64,000 nucleotides of DNA from Bin87 sp034423595 (GTDB lineage Bacteria; Chloroflexota; Dehalococcoidia; Lucifugimonadales; UBA3495), in NCBI GenBank assembly GCA_965207025.1, contig OZ242258.1, positions 3,286,001 through 3,350,000 of the forward strand. Direction: 5' to 3'. Under the pieces are notes generated by a model. The model was not told where the DNA came from, ran no database searches, and saw only the letters and a program-made list of their open reading frames with translations. Shown piece after piece: positions 40,251 to 49,263 of this stretch. The position numbers and the translations under genes are program-made. Position 1 is the stretch's first letter. The number at the start of each line of letters is the position of its first letter.

Positions 40251-41276
40251 ATGCCATTCGGAGGCAATGACTGGCACGCGCTCCGACAGGAGGAAGCGCT
40301 GGAGCCCGAAATCCCCATCTGCGACCCGCACCATCACTTCTGGGACTACCGCACCGAGCGGATTCCCTACCAGCGCTACCTGCTCCACGAACTGGCTGCC
40401 GACATGAACAGCGGCCACAACGTGACCTCCACCGTATTCGTCGAGGCCCGTTCCATGTACCGCACCACCGGGCCCGAGGAGATGCGTCCGGTGGGTGAGG
40501 TTGAGTTCGTGCAGGGCCTGGCGGCGGCTTCGGCCAGCGGGCTCTACGGCACGGGACGCGCGGCAGCGTCCATCGTCGGACACGCCAACCTGAACCTGGG
40601 CGACGGCGTCAAGCCGGTGCTGGAGGCGTTGCAGGCCGCCAGCCCCAACCGGTTCCGCGGCATCCGCCACTCGGTGACGTGGGACCCGCACCCGGAGGTT
40701 GAGAACACCGCGGCGCACAATATGCCCAACCAGATGTCCAGCGACAACTTCCGCGCCGGCGCCCGCGTCCTCGCCAGCATGGGCCTCACGCTGGAAGGCT
40801 GGATGTACTTCCCGCAGATGGTTGAGCTGGCCGAGTTCGCCAAGGCCGTGCCCGACCTCACCATCATCCTGAACCACATCGGCGGCCTGCTGCGCGTCGG
40901 CCCCTACTCCAACAGCGATGAGACGCTGGCGACCTGGCGACAGGGCATCGCGGCGGCGGCGGAATGTCCCAACGTAGTCATCAAACTGGGCGGGATCGGG
41001 ATGCCGCGCACGGGATTCGACTGGCACCTGCGGGACGTTCCCGCGAGTTCCGAGGAACTCGCCAACGACATGGCGCCGCTGGTCCACTACTGCATCGAGC
41101 AGTTCGGGCCTGACCGCTGCATGTTCGAGAGCAACTTCCCGGTGGACAAGGTGTCCTACTCTTACAACGTGATGTACAACGCCTTCAAGCGCCTGTCCAC
41201 GGGCTACTCGGCCAGCGAGCGGGCAGCCATGTTCCACGACACGGCGGTGCGGGTGTACTCGGTGGACGAAAGCTAG
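40251..41276 (+). CDS. Amidohydrolase family 2 protein
   Basis: 341 residues of the TIM-barrel amidohydrolase/decarboxylase group (Amidohydro_2). PICDPHHHFWDYR holds the metal His (28-30); LTIILNHIGG and MFESNFPVDK give the later His and acid. Members hydrolyse lactones such as 2-pyrone-4,6-dicarboxylate or decarboxylate aromatics. GGAGGCC lies 7 nt before the ATG at 40251. Likely monocistronic. Confidence 0.9.
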   Translation: MPFGGNDWHALRQEEALEPEIPICDPHHHFWDYRTERIPYQRYLLHELAADMNSGHNVTSTVFVEARSMYRTTGPEEMRPVGEVEFVQGLAAASASGLYGTGRAAASIVGHANLNLGDGVKPVLEALQAASPNRFRGIRHSVTWDPHPEVENTAAHNMPNQMSSDNFRAGARVLASMGLTLEGWMYFPQMVELAEFAKAVPDLTIILNHIGGLLRVGPYSNSDETLATWRQGIAAAAECPNVVIKLGGIGMPRTGFDWHLRDVPASSEELANDMAPLVHYCIEQFGPDRCMFESNFPVDKVSYSYNVMYNAFKRLSTGYSASERAAMFHDTAVRVYSVDES

Positions 41277-41339
41277 GCGTGTCGTTCACCCCTACGCAAC
41301 CGAAGGCAATAGAGCTCGGCGATATTGCCGGTGGTCATC

Positions 41340-41364
41340 GGGGCGAGGTACGCCTCGCCCCTAC
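41340..41364. repeat. REP palindrome, class D
   Basis: GGGGCGAGGTACGCCTCGCCCC core plus CTAC on the right; the left GTA is replaced (ATC). Inner arm GAGG/CCTC is unlike the other classes. After the amidohydrolase stop. Confidence 0.8.
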
Positions 41365-41431
41365 AGACGCCCGTCATACACAATTTCTGCCCCTGCCAAT
41401 GGACGGAAGATAGGGGGTAATCAGACGCTTC

Positions 41432-41992
41432 TCAGCCGTGGAAGAACCTGGCCGCTGAGCGATCCACAGGATCCTCGCCTTGTGACAGGTACTTGTGGCG
41501 GAGTCGGTCCCAAAGGTAGAGGCGGTCCCAGACGGGTTGCTCCTCGTAGTTTTGATGCTCGTCCAGGTGGGGGTTGGGCAGCAGGACGGTGATCTGCTGC
41601 TGGTCGCCGCCGTTGAAGAGGCGGAAGCCCCACGAGGTGGGCTGCCGGTCGGGATTGAGGCGGCGGTATAGTTCGGCGCGGGAGGTGCGTCTCAGGCGGG
41701 CGACTTCGGGCGGAGCCGACTTGTGCTCTCCGATGCAGAGGTGGAGATGCCACTCCTGGAAGTCCACGGTGAGGTAGCCGTCCAAGTAGCCGATGCGGGG
41801 CTGGCGCGGCGGCTTGATCTCCCAGACGGCGCCGGGGATCAGCAGGCCGATGCGGATGCGCTCCCATTCCGCCAGGCAGTCGTTGAGGATGCCGAAAAGA
41901 GTATCCTCGTTGGTGGATACAGGAAATAATTCGTAGTTACCGTCCATTTGCTGAATGATTTCGCCGCGTGGGATGGGTTCTGCGGTAGTCAT
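41432..41992 (-). CDS. Conserved hypothetical protein
   Basis: 186 residues; family not recognised. It has a strand-rich middle (RIGYLDGYLTVDFQEWHLHLCIGEHK) with several His and acidic residues, a Pro-rich section and a C-terminal basic/aromatic helix DRLYLWDRLRHKYLSQG. No signal peptide or membrane segment. The ATG at 41992 follows GGGAGCGAGACC. It stands alone between the amidohydrolase and the ISAs1 element. Confidence 0.6.
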   Translation of the reverse strand: MTTAEPIPRGEIIQQMDGNYELFPVSTNEDTLFGILNDCLAEWERIRIGLLIPGAVWEIKPPRQPRIGYLDGYLTVDFQEWHLHLCIGEHKSAPPEVARLRRTSRAELYRRLNPDRQPTSWGFRLFNGGDQQQITVLLPNPHLDEHQNYEEQPVWDRLYLWDRLRHKYLSQGEDPVDRSAARFFHG

Positions 41993-42088
41993 GGTCTCGC
42001 TCCCGGTTGGGTGTGTGGCGGTTTTTGGCCGGCGATTTGATGGTAATGTACTACAACGGGTGGATACGAGTACGCGCGGCGCCCGGGC

Positions 42089-42116
42089 CGTCATGCCGGC
42101 GAACGCAGGAATGACG
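42089..42116. repeat. Degenerate CATTCCGGCGAA-type repeat
   Basis: CGTCATGCCGGCGAACGCAGGAATGACG: outer arms CGTCAT / ATGACG. A short relative of the repeats at 48335 and 52665. Confidence 0.65.
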
Positions 42117-42162
42117 ATTGTACGACGAGTATGCCTGCCGCCTTTGGACTATCATCAACACA

Positions 42163-43391
42163 CAGGGTCTTTCGATTATCCAGTAAACGGGCGCTGCTGC
42201 AATCTTGGAGGCAGAGGGAGAAGGGATGTAGGGTCGGGTCATTCACAGTTATGGGGGTGATCCATGAGTTCGGCGGAAGGCGCAAGGGACGGTTTGTCGT
42301 TGATCGAGGTGTTGGGCCGGGTGCCGGATCCGCGCAGCGTGCACGGGAAGCGGCATCCTTTGGGGGCGATATTAGGATTGGCGGTGTGCGCCATGCTGTG
42401 CGGAGCGCGCAGTCTGTACGCCATCAGCCAGTGGGGTCGAGACCAGGGGCAGGAGGTATCGGAGGCTCTGGGGTTCACCTGGGAGCGTACGCCGTGCGTG
42501 TCCACGCTGCATCAGGTGTTCAGCAGGTTGGATCGGGAGGCCTTTGAGCGTGAGTTGGGACAATGGCTGCAGGAGCGGGGCCTGTCTGAAGATGAGGCGG
42601 TGGCCATTGACGGCAAGGCGTTGCGCGGCATTCACGGTGATCAATTGCCCGGGGTGCATCTGGTGGCGGCCTACGCCCATCAGGCTGGGATCGTGGTGGG
42701 ACAGCAGGCGGTGGGTGAGAAGCGCAATGAGCTGGACGCCGTCGCCGGTCTCTTGGGACAGTTGGACTTGCAGGGTCGAGTGATAACCGGCGATGCCCAG
42801 TTCACCCAACGGGAGGTATGCCAGCGGGTGGTGGCGCAAGGGGGCACTACTTCTTTGCCGTGAAAGGCAACCAGCCCACCTTGCTAGAGGACATCACGGC
42901 CATCTGGGACGGGGAACCGGAAGCGGCCCAGGCGGTGCAAGTCGACCAGCACGGTGATCGCATTGAACAAAGGCGGCTTTGGGTTTCCGAGTTGCTGGTG
43001 GGCTACAGCGACTGGCCCCACCTGGCCCAGGTCTGCCGACTGGAACGTAGCGTCCACACCAAGGGCAAACCGCGCCGGGAATTGGCCTACGCCGTGACCA
43101 GCCTGCCGCCCGCTGAAGCCAACCCCGAAAGGCTCCTTGCCTTATGGCGGGGACACTGGGGCATCGAAAACCGAGTGCACTGGGTTAGGGACGTTACCTT
43201 CGACGAAGACCGGTCCCAGGTGCGCACCGGCTCGGCACCCCAGATCATGGCCGCCCTGCGCAATCTGACCATCAGTGTGATCCGGTTGGCTGGCGAAACC
43301 AACATCGCCGCCGCCTTGCGTCGCCACGCCGTTCACCCATCACGTCCTCTCGCCCTGATCGGCGCGGTCGCCTAATAATCGAAAGACCCTG
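42163..43391 (+). mobile_element. ISAs1-family insertion sequence with 10-bp target duplication
   Basis: 1229 bp. Perfect 17-bp terminal inverted repeats CAGGGTCTTTCGATTAT at 42163-42179 and, inverted, at 43375-43391. The flanks carry the direct repeat CATCAACACA at 42153-42162 and 43392-43401, a target duplication that shows recent, intact insertion. The transposase gene is frameshifted. The right end lies 18 nt before the -35 box of the next gene. Confidence 0.93.
42264..43375 (+). pseudogene. ISAs1-family transposase, frameshifted
   Basis: Frame 1 (42264 on) has VLGRVPDPRSVHGKRHPL, AIDGKALRG and VITGDAQFTQREVC, the first two DDE motifs of the ISAs1 group. At a run of five G (42840-42844) the pattern jumps to the next frame: HYFFAVKGNQPTLLED, then WGIENRVHWVRDVTFDED with the catalytic Glu, ending at 43375 inside the right terminal repeat. 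Together about 370 residues, the family length. Either the copy is inactive or the shift is programmed. Confidence 0.85.
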
Positions 43392-43409
43392 CATCAACAC
43401 AGGGTTTAC

Positions 43410-43438
43410 CTGACAGATTTCGTAATTTCTGGTATAAT
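43410..43438 (+). promoter_or_regulatory. Promoter of the aminotransferase gene
   Basis: CTGACA at 43410-43415, 17-nt spacer, TATAAT at 43433-43438; the leader of about 110 nt precedes the ATG at 43558. The ISAs1 insertion ends just upstream without disturbing the boxes. Confidence 0.7.
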
Positions 43439-43557
43439 AACCGTCGCGTGTGTGCTTTGCGGCGTTGCTATCCGACGCCGTTTGTGATGTATGACCTTGC
43501 CATGCGCCGCGTAATCGCTTGAAACCGTCCGCCCTGTCGGACCCAGGAGTTTTCTCT

Positions 43558-44673
43558 ATGACCTTGACCAAGATTGCCCCGCAAAACCTGCGTACCCCCG
43601 GCCCGACGCCCATCCCCGACGATATCGTCGAGGAAATGTCGCTGCCCATGATCAACCACCGGGGGCCCGAGTTCAAGGAGCTGATCGAGGCCACAACCGA
43701 GGGGTTGAAACAGGTCTTTATGACCACCGACGACCTGTACATCCTCACCGCCAGCGGCACCGGCGCGCTGGAAGCCGCCGTCGTCAACACTCTTTCGCCA
43801 GGCGACCGGGTGATCGCGTGCACCGCCGGCGCGTTTGGCGACCGCTTCGTGCAGATCGCCGATACCTACGGCGCCGACGTCCTGCGCATGGATTTCGAGT
43901 GGGGCGACGCCATCGACCCCGAGGCCATCCGCGCCGAGTTGCAGAAAGATCCGTCCATCAAGGCGGTGCTGGTGACGCACAACGAAACCTCCACGGGCGT
44001 CACTCACGACCTGGAATCCATCGCCCGCGTGGTCAAGGGCGAGTTCGACAAGCTGCTGCTGGTAGATGCGGTGAGCAGCCTGGGCTGCCTGCCGCTGCCG
44101 GTGGACGGCTGGAACTGCGACCTGGTGGCGACGGGCTCCCAGAAGGGCTTTATGATCCCGCCTGGGCTGGCGTTCATCAGCATCAGCGCCCGCGGCTGGG
44201 AGGCGTATAAGGACGCCAAGATGCCCCGGTTCTACTTCGACCTGATGGCCGCCGAGCGTTCCCTGGTTCGTGGACAGACGCCGTGGACTCCCAACGTGGC
44301 GCTGCTCTACGGCCTGCGGCTGGGCCTGGATCGTATCCTGGGCGAGGGCCTGGAGTCGGTGTACGACCGCCACGCCGAGATCGGCGAGTACACCCGCGCC
44401 GGGGTCAAGGCGCTGGGCCTGACGCTGCTGGCCAACGACGAGGCCCGCGCCTCCAACACCGTAACGGCCATCAAGATGCCCGAGGAAATCGACGGCGGCC
44501 GGTTCATGGCGATGATGCGCGAGGAGGAGGGCGTGGTGCTGGCCGGTGGTCAGGGCAAGCTCACCGGCCACTGCTTCCGCATTGGGCATCTGGGCTGGGT
44601 CAACAAGTCGGACATCGCCGAGGTGCTGGAGGCGCTGGGTCGAGTGCTTCCCAAAGTCGGCTTCAAGGGCTAA
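43558..44673 (+). CDS. Class V aminotransferase (alanine/serine-glyoxylate type)
   Basis: 371 residues. PLP enzyme of the AGXT/SgaA group, which transfers an amino group between Ala or Ser and glyoxylate. NLRTPGPTPIP start, TASGTGALEAAVVN (cofactor phosphate), VTHNETSTGVTHDL, LLVDAVSSLG and the PLP Lys196 in GSQKGFMIPPG are present. AGGAG lies before the ATG at 43558. Might work with folate/C1 or glyoxylate metabolism, but no partner is adjacent. Confidence 0.93.
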   Translation: MTLTKIAPQNLRTPGPTPIPDDIVEEMSLPMINHRGPEFKELIEATTEGLKQVFMTTDDLYILTASGTGALEAAVVNTLSPGDRVIACTAGAFGDRFVQIADTYGADVLRMDFEWGDAIDPEAIRAELQKDPSIKAVLVTHNETSTGVTHDLESIARVVKGEFDKLLLVDAVSSLGCLPLPVDGWNCDLVATGSQKGFMIPPGLAFISISARGWEAYKDAKMPRFYFDLMAAERSLVRGQTPWTPNVALLYGLRLGLDRILGEGLESVYDRHAEIGEYTRAGVKALGLTLLANDEARASNTVTAIKMPEEIDGGRFMAMMREEEGVVLAGGQGKLTGHCFRIGHLGWVNKSDIAEVLEALGRVLPKVGFKG

Positions 44674-44692
44674 TATACACAACATCCAAACG

Positions 44693-44720
44693 GTGGGGGC
44701 GAATAATCATTCGCCCCTAC
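44693..44720. repeat. REP palindrome, class B
   Basis: GTGGGGGCGAATAA / TCATTCGCCCCTAC; two deviations from the perfect class B arms. Just upstream of the coiled-coil gene. Confidence 0.85.
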
Positions 44721-44734
44721 GCATATCTGTAGCC

Positions 44735-45196
44735 ATGTCATCAGTTTCCCAATTGCAACAGGCCATGGCGGCGTTGCGGCTGTCGCTGGCCGAGATCCGC
44801 CACAAGGAAGAGCAACTCGATGCGTCCATCGCCCAGTTCCGGACGCAGTTGCGTCGATTGCCGCGCCAGACCATCTACGGACGCGCGCCGCTGGACATGG
44901 CCCTGTCGGCCATGGGCGAGATCGAGGAGCGGCTGCGGGACGCGGAGGACAACCGGCGGCGATTGCTGACCATCAAGCAGGCGGCGGAGGACGAGCTGGC
45001 CGCGCTGGAATCGGTGCAGCAGGTGGACGAGGCGCGCAAGGCCCTGGCCCGATTGAAACAGCAAACCGGCCGTCAGCCCATGTCCGGCGAGACCGAGGCG
45101 GAGATCCGCCGGCTGGAGCAGTTCATCGCCATCCACAGCAAGCGCGCCGAGCTGACCATCACGGCGGCCTTCGAGGAACGCCAGAACCGGGGTTAG
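44735..45196 (+). CDS. Coiled-coil protein, unknown function
   Basis: 153 residues, almost wholly heptad-patterned: LQQAMAALRLSLAEIRHKEEQLDASIAQF (two helices), a short break at RLPRQTIYGRAPLDM, then EIEERLRDAEDNRRRLLTIKQ and EAEIRRLEQFIA. No signal peptide or motif. The ATG at 44735 follows the palindrome by 14 nt; no clear ribosome-binding site. It lies 21 nt before the ATPase-PIN pair but those have their own -10-like box. Confidence 0.65.
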   Translation: MSSVSQLQQAMAALRLSLAEIRHKEEQLDASIAQFRTQLRRLPRQTIYGRAPLDMALSAMGEIEERLRDAEDNRRRLLTIKQAAEDELAALESVQQVDEARKALARLKQQTGRQPMSGETEAEIRRLEQFIAIHSKRAELTITAAFEERQNRG

Positions 45197-45217
45197 CGTT
45201 AGTGCTACACTAGCCCC

Positions 45218-46516
45218 ATGGATCGCATCACCCTGCAAAACTACCGCTGCTTCGGCAGCGAGGAGCAGTCGGCGCGCCTCGCCCCGCTGACGCTGCTGGT
45301 CGGCCCCAACAGCACCGGCAAAACGTCGTTCCTGGCCCTCATCCGCGCCCTGTGGGACGTGGCGTTTCGGGACGTAGTGCCTAACTTTCGAGAAGACCCC
45401 TTTGACTTGGGTTCATTCGATGAAATCGTTTACCAACCTGGCGGCCGTACTGAGGCGGCAGGATACTTTTCCGCAGGCTTCGTGCATAGGACTCCGCCTA
45501 CTACCAGCGACGACGTAGTGACGTTTGCTACGAAGTTCAGTAAGCGGCAAACAGCACCTTTTCCGATTGTCCGTGACTACGGTCACCAACGCTTAGTTGT
45601 GCGTATGCCGACGGCCCAGTCGGTTGATGAAGAGTCCGCGAAATATCGTATTGGCGAAGGTCCTTGGTGCGCATTGGGTCAGAGTGCGGTGGTGGGGTTT
45701 AGTGGATTAGCGCCGGTGGAAGCTTTAGAAAGATTCCAAACCCTTGGAGACGAGATTGGCCTAGATGCTTTGCAAAGGTTCTTCAGTCTCGTCCGTACTA
45801 GAAAGAACTTCGTTCCAAGACCCTATGCCAACGCCCCAACTCGATCTCGCCCTCTCCGTACGTACAATCCGTCTTTGTTGTCATATGAGTCCGAAGGCGA
45901 CCATGTCCCAAGCTTCCTTGCGTATTTATCACGGAACGATGAATATCATTGGCATACTCTAAAAAATCGGTTGGAAGAATTCGGCAGATCTTCGGAATTA
46001 TTCGACGAACTCCAAGTCAGATCGTTCGGACAATCTGACGGCGACCCGTTCCAGATACAGGTGCGTAAGCACGTAGGTCCCCGATCAAGGCGACGTAAAG
46101 GGCGCTGGAGGAATCTGGTCGATGTAGGCTATGGAGTTAGCCAAGTATTGCCGATTCTGACTGAACTTCTCAGATTAGAGGGAGGCTGGAATTTTTTGCT
46201 GCAGCAGCCTGAGGCCCATCTGCACCCCCAGGCCCAGGCCGCGCTGGGAACCCTGTTCTGCAACGTTGCGGCCGGCGGCCGGCAACTGGTCATCGAAACC
46301 CACAGCGACTACATCATTGACCGAGTGCGGATGGATGTGCGGGACGGCACGACCGACCTCAAACCGGAGGACGTTTCCATCTTGTACTTTGAGCCGGGTG
46401 ATTTGGCGGTGAAGATTCACTCGATCCGAATTGACAAGGCCGGCAACGTTTTGGACGCTCCGCCGGGATACCGGCAGTTTTTCACCGATGAGATGATGAG
46501 GTCGATTTGGGCGTAG
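45218..46516 (+). CDS. AAA ATPase (AAA_15/DUF3696-like), partner of PIN protein
   Basis: 432 residues. Walker A VGPNSTGKTSF (28-38), a variable middle rich in A/T codons, an ABC-like signature VGYGVSQVLPIL, Walker B-like FLLQQPEAHLHPQAQAALG (Asp/Glu as QQPEAHLHP) and QLVIETHSDYIIDRVR, the typical end of this family. A TACACT box at 45206-45211 is 6 nt before the ATG, suggesting a leaderless transcript. The stop codon is directly followed by the ATG of the PIN gene. The middle of the gene has a lower GC content than its ends. Confidence 0.85.
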   Translation: MDRITLQNYRCFGSEEQSARLAPLTLLVGPNSTGKTSFLALIRALWDVAFRDVVPNFREDPFDLGSFDEIVYQPGGRTEAAGYFSAGFVHRTPPTTSDDVVTFATKFSKRQTAPFPIVRDYGHQRLVVRMPTAQSVDEESAKYRIGEGPWCALGQSAVVGFSGLAPVEALERFQTLGDEIGLDALQRFFSLVRTRKNFVPRPYANAPTRSRPLRTYNPSLLSYESEGDHVPSFLAYLSRNDEYHWHTLKNRLEEFGRSSELFDELQVRSFGQSDGDPFQIQVRKHVGPRSRRRKGRWRNLVDVGYGVSQVLPILTELLRLEGGWNFLLQQPEAHLHPQAQAALGTLFCNVAAGGRQLVIETHSDYIIDRVRMDVRDGTTDLKPEDVSILYFEPGDLAVKIHSIRIDKAGNVLDAPPGYRQFFTDEMMRSIWA

Positions 46517-47014
46517 ATGTGCGCCATCATAGACAACGACGTCATCCATCAGTTGTTCGGGGATGATCCAACAGAGCCGGCTCTCTATTTTCTGCGGTGG
46601 TTGGGCCGCAGAAATGGCGGCATCATCGTGGCCGGTGGCCGTCTGCATCGTGAACTTGCCCAAAATCCCAACTACCTGCAATTTTTCACCGACAGATTCG
46701 GTGCCGGGCGGGCCCGCAGGATCGATAATACGTTGGTGGATGCCGAGGAAGAAACCGTCCGAGCGTTGCGGCCCCGTTCAAACGATACCCACGTGCTTGC
46801 ATTGGCGAGGCTCAGTGGCGCACGACTACTGTTTACCAACGACGAAGACTTGAAGCGGGATTTTGCGAACCCAGACATCATCCCGGGGACGCCGGGACAG
46901 ATTTACACCACCAACCGAGGTAGGAGAGTTCGCTCGTATGCACCGCAGGAAATCACCCGAGTGACGCGGACCCACCGCAACCTGCTCAACCGCACCGACC
47001 TCTGCGAAGGATAA
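46517..47014 (+). CDS. PIN-like nuclease paired with the AAA ATPase
   Basis: 165 residues. CAIIDNDVIHQLFG gives the first PIN Asp (Asp6/Asp8), LHRELAQNPNYLQFF the Glu, RSNDTHVLALARLSGARLLFTNDEDLKRDF the last acids (seen as SNDTHVLALARL and LFTNDEDLKRDF). The tail after residue 120 is basic (TTNRGRRVRSY). The gene begins right after the ATPase stop (TAGATG), so the two are translated together. ATPase-nuclease pairs of this sort are frequent in phage-defence islands; the exact pair is not one I can name. Confidence 0.78.
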   Translation: MCAIIDNDVIHQLFGDDPTEPALYFLRWLGRRNGGIIVAGGRLHRELAQNPNYLQFFTDRFGAGRARRIDNTLVDAEEETVRALRPRSNDTHVLALARLSGARLLFTNDEDLKRDFANPDIIPGTPGQIYTTNRGRRVRSYAPQEITRVTRTHRNLLNRTDLCEG

Positions 47015-47097
47015 TCCCGATTCCCGGGCTGCCGCCTGTGGTATATTGATTCGGCATTTTTGATACTTGTTCACGGCTACTCAGGAGCGCGTTCACC

Positions 47098-48324
47098 ATG
47101 CCCGCCAGCGCAGAGATCACTCCCATCCCCAACGGCACCGTCACGTCGGCCCAGGGCTTTTCCGCCGGCGGCGTGTTTATCGGTCTGAAAACCCGAGGCG
47201 AGGACAAGCTGGACCTGGCCATGCTGGTATCCTCAACAGAGTGCTCCATCGGCGGCGTGTTCACCACGTCGGCCATCCGCTCCGCCACCGTTGACCTGGA
47301 TCGGGAGCGGGTTGCCAGGGGCCGGGGCCGCGCGCTGATCGTCAACGCGGGGATCGCCAACACCTGCGTGGGCGCGCAGGGCTACAAGGACGCCGAGGAG
47401 ATGACCCGACTGGCCGCCGAGAAGCTGGGGCTGACCGCTGAGGACGTGCTGGTGTGCAGCACCGGAGTCATCGGCGTGGAGCTGCCCATGTCGCTGATTC
47501 GCTCCGGCGTCACCGAGATTGCGCTGAAGGGCGACGGCGGGCCGGAAATGGCGCGCGCCATGATGACCACCGACACGCATCCCAAGGAGACGGCGGTGTC
47601 CTTCGTGGCGTCCACCGGCCAGACCATCACCGTGGGGGGTGTGGCCAAGGGTTCCGGCATGATTCATCCCAACATGGCCACCATGCTGACCTTCGCGGCC
47701 ACCGACGCGGCCGTTGACCCCGGGTTCCTGCAAACCACTGTCAGGGCGGTGGCCGACGAGACTTTCAACATGCTCACCGTGGACGGCGACAGCAGCACCA
47801 ACGACACCTACCTGGCCTTCGCCAACGGGCAGGCCGGCAATCCCGTGATCGACGAGCAGTCACCCGACGCCGACAACCTGCGCGCCGCGCTGCACCAGGT
47901 GGCATCCAACCTGACGCGGATGCTGGCCCGCGACGGTGAGGGGGCAACCCGACTCATCACCGTGCAGGTGGACGGAGCGCGCAGCGACGCCGACGCCCGC
48001 ATCGCTGCCAAGACCATTGCCGGCAGTAATCTGGTCAAATCGGCCGTGTACGGCGCGGATCCCAACTGGGGACGGCTGATGATGGCGCTGGGGCGCAGCG
48101 GAGCCGAGGCCACCGAGGAAAAGGTTGACCTGTTCGTCAACGGCGTGTGCATCATGGAGGCCGGCACGCCGATCCCGTTCCACCGGGACGCGGTGGTCGC
48201 GCTGATGTCGGGCGAGCACGTTGATTTCCGCGTGAGCCTGAACCTGGCCGACGGAGCCGCCACGGCCTACGGCTGCGACCTGACCGAAGAGTACGTCATC
48301 ATCAACAGCGCGTACACCACGTAA
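47098..48324 (+). CDS. argJ: Glutamate N-acetyltransferase / N-acetylglutamate synthase
   Basis: 408 residues. Transfers the acetyl group from acetylornithine to glutamate in the cyclic arginine pathway, possibly also from acetyl-CoA. The self-cleavage site is in PNMATMLTF (the Thr of ATML becomes the nucleophile of the beta chain); KGSGMIHPNMAT and ADPNWGRLMMALGRSG are family signatures. AGGAG lies before the ATG at 47098. argB follows after 61 nt that contain a dispersed repeat. Confidence 0.96.
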   Translation: MPASAEITPIPNGTVTSAQGFSAGGVFIGLKTRGEDKLDLAMLVSSTECSIGGVFTTSAIRSATVDLDRERVARGRGRALIVNAGIANTCVGAQGYKDAEEMTRLAAEKLGLTAEDVLVCSTGVIGVELPMSLIRSGVTEIALKGDGGPEMARAMMTTDTHPKETAVSFVASTGQTITVGGVAKGSGMIHPNMATMLTFAATDAAVDPGFLQTTVRAVADETFNMLTVDGDSSTNDTYLAFANGQAGNPVIDEQSPDADNLRAALHQVASNLTRMLARDGEGATRLITVQVDGARSDADARIAAKTIAGSNLVKSAVYGADPNWGRLMMALGRSGAEATEEKVDLFVNGVCIMEAGTPIPFHRDAVVALMSGEHVDFRVSLNLADGAATAYGCDLTEEYVIINSAYTT

Positions 48325-48334
48325 CTTTACCCCA

Positions 48335-48360
48335 GTCATTCCGGCGAAAGCCGGAATCCA
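48335..48360. repeat. CATTCCGGCGAAAGCCGGAATCC-type dispersed repeat
   Basis: Minimal hairpin ATTCCGGC / GCCGGAAT with loop GAAA, in the argJ-argB gap. A longer relative at 52665-52741 has an insert between the two arms. Confidence 0.85.
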
Positions 48361-48385
48361 TAATTGTACAAGCTCACCACGTTAC

Positions 48386-49189
48386 ATGTCTCAATCGCAA
48401 GCCGAACCGCCCATCGTCGTCAAAATCGGCGGCAGTACGCTGGGCGGCAACGACACCTCGCTGCAAGACCTTGTCGCCCTGCACCGCGATGGTAAGCCCA
48501 TCGTGATCGTGCATGGCGGCGGCAACGTCATCAGCGAGTGGATGCAACGGCAGAATCTGGCGCCCAACTTCGTGAACGGCTTGCGCGTCACCGACGCGCC
48601 GTCGCTTGAGATCGTCGTCGCCGTGCTGGGCGGCCTGGTGAACAAGGAGCTGACGGCGCAGATGCAGCAACTGGGCGGGCCGACCATTGGCATCAGCGGC
48701 ATGGACGGCTGCCTGCTCCAAGCCCAGGTCGCCAACCCCGACCTGGGCTACGTTGGCGAGATCGTGGCGGTGGACCCGACGCCCGTGAACGCTATCCTGT
48801 CGTCCGGTTTCATTCCCATGATCTCCCCCATCGCGGTGGACGTGAGCGACGTGAGCGACCACGCCGGACAACCGTTGAACGTGAACGGCGACACCGCAGC
48901 CGGCGCGCTTGCCCACGCCATGGGCGCGCAGAGCATGATATTTCTCACCGACGTGGCAGGAGTGATGGACAACGGGGGCCGTGTCATTCCCCGGTTGACC
49001 GCACGAGGGGCGGTGGCGTTGCGCGAGTCCGGCGTAGCGCGGGGCGGTATGTTGCCCAAGCTGGCGGCGTGCCTGGACGCCATCGCGGACCGGGCGGTGC
49101 CCAGCGCCCACATCATCGACGGGCGGCAGCCGGGCGCAGTAATGGACTGCGTGAACGGCCGGCCCATCGGGACACGGATTACGCCCTGA
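48386..49189 (+). CDS. argB: Acetylglutamate kinase
   Basis: 267 residues of the amino-acid kinase fold. VVKIGGSTLG (phosphate-binding), VIVHGGGNVISEWM, VNGDTAAGALAHAMGA and FLTDVAGVMDNGG match ArgB, though with several substitutions relative to common ArgB and a rather short length. Phosphorylates N-acetylglutamate. Downstream of argJ, so the two form an arginine-synthesis pair. No strong ribosome-binding site is visible before the ATG; the repeat hairpin ends 25 nt upstream. Confidence 0.92.
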   Translation: MSQSQAEPPIVVKIGGSTLGGNDTSLQDLVALHRDGKPIVIVHGGGNVISEWMQRQNLAPNFVNGLRVTDAPSLEIVVAVLGGLVNKELTAQMQQLGGPTIGISGMDGCLLQAQVANPDLGYVGEIVAVDPTPVNAILSSGFIPMISPIAVDVSDVSDHAGQPLNVNGDTAAGALAHAMGAQSMIFLTDVAGVMDNGGRVIPRLTARGAVALRESGVARGGMLPKLAACLDAIADRAVPSAHIIDGRQPGAVMDCVNGRPIGTRITP

Positions 49190-49210
49190 CGGGATGCAGG
49201 TATTCAAATG

Positions 49211-49239
49211 GTAGGGGCGGGTTTCAAACCCGCCCCTTA
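49211..49239. repeat. REP palindrome, class A
   Basis: GTAGGGGCGGGTTT / AAACCCGCCCCTTA; the last bases of the right arm deviate (TTAT). Between the convergent ends of argB and the coiled-coil gene, a position where it could act as a bidirectional transcription stop. Confidence 0.88.
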
Positions 49240-49263
49240 TTACACGGACACATTGACGTTCGG

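Noticed and set aside
42840..42844. Transposase frame break considered as recoding by selenocysteine or readthrough
   Set aside because: The break is a frame change at a G-run, not an in-frame stop with downstream SECIS.
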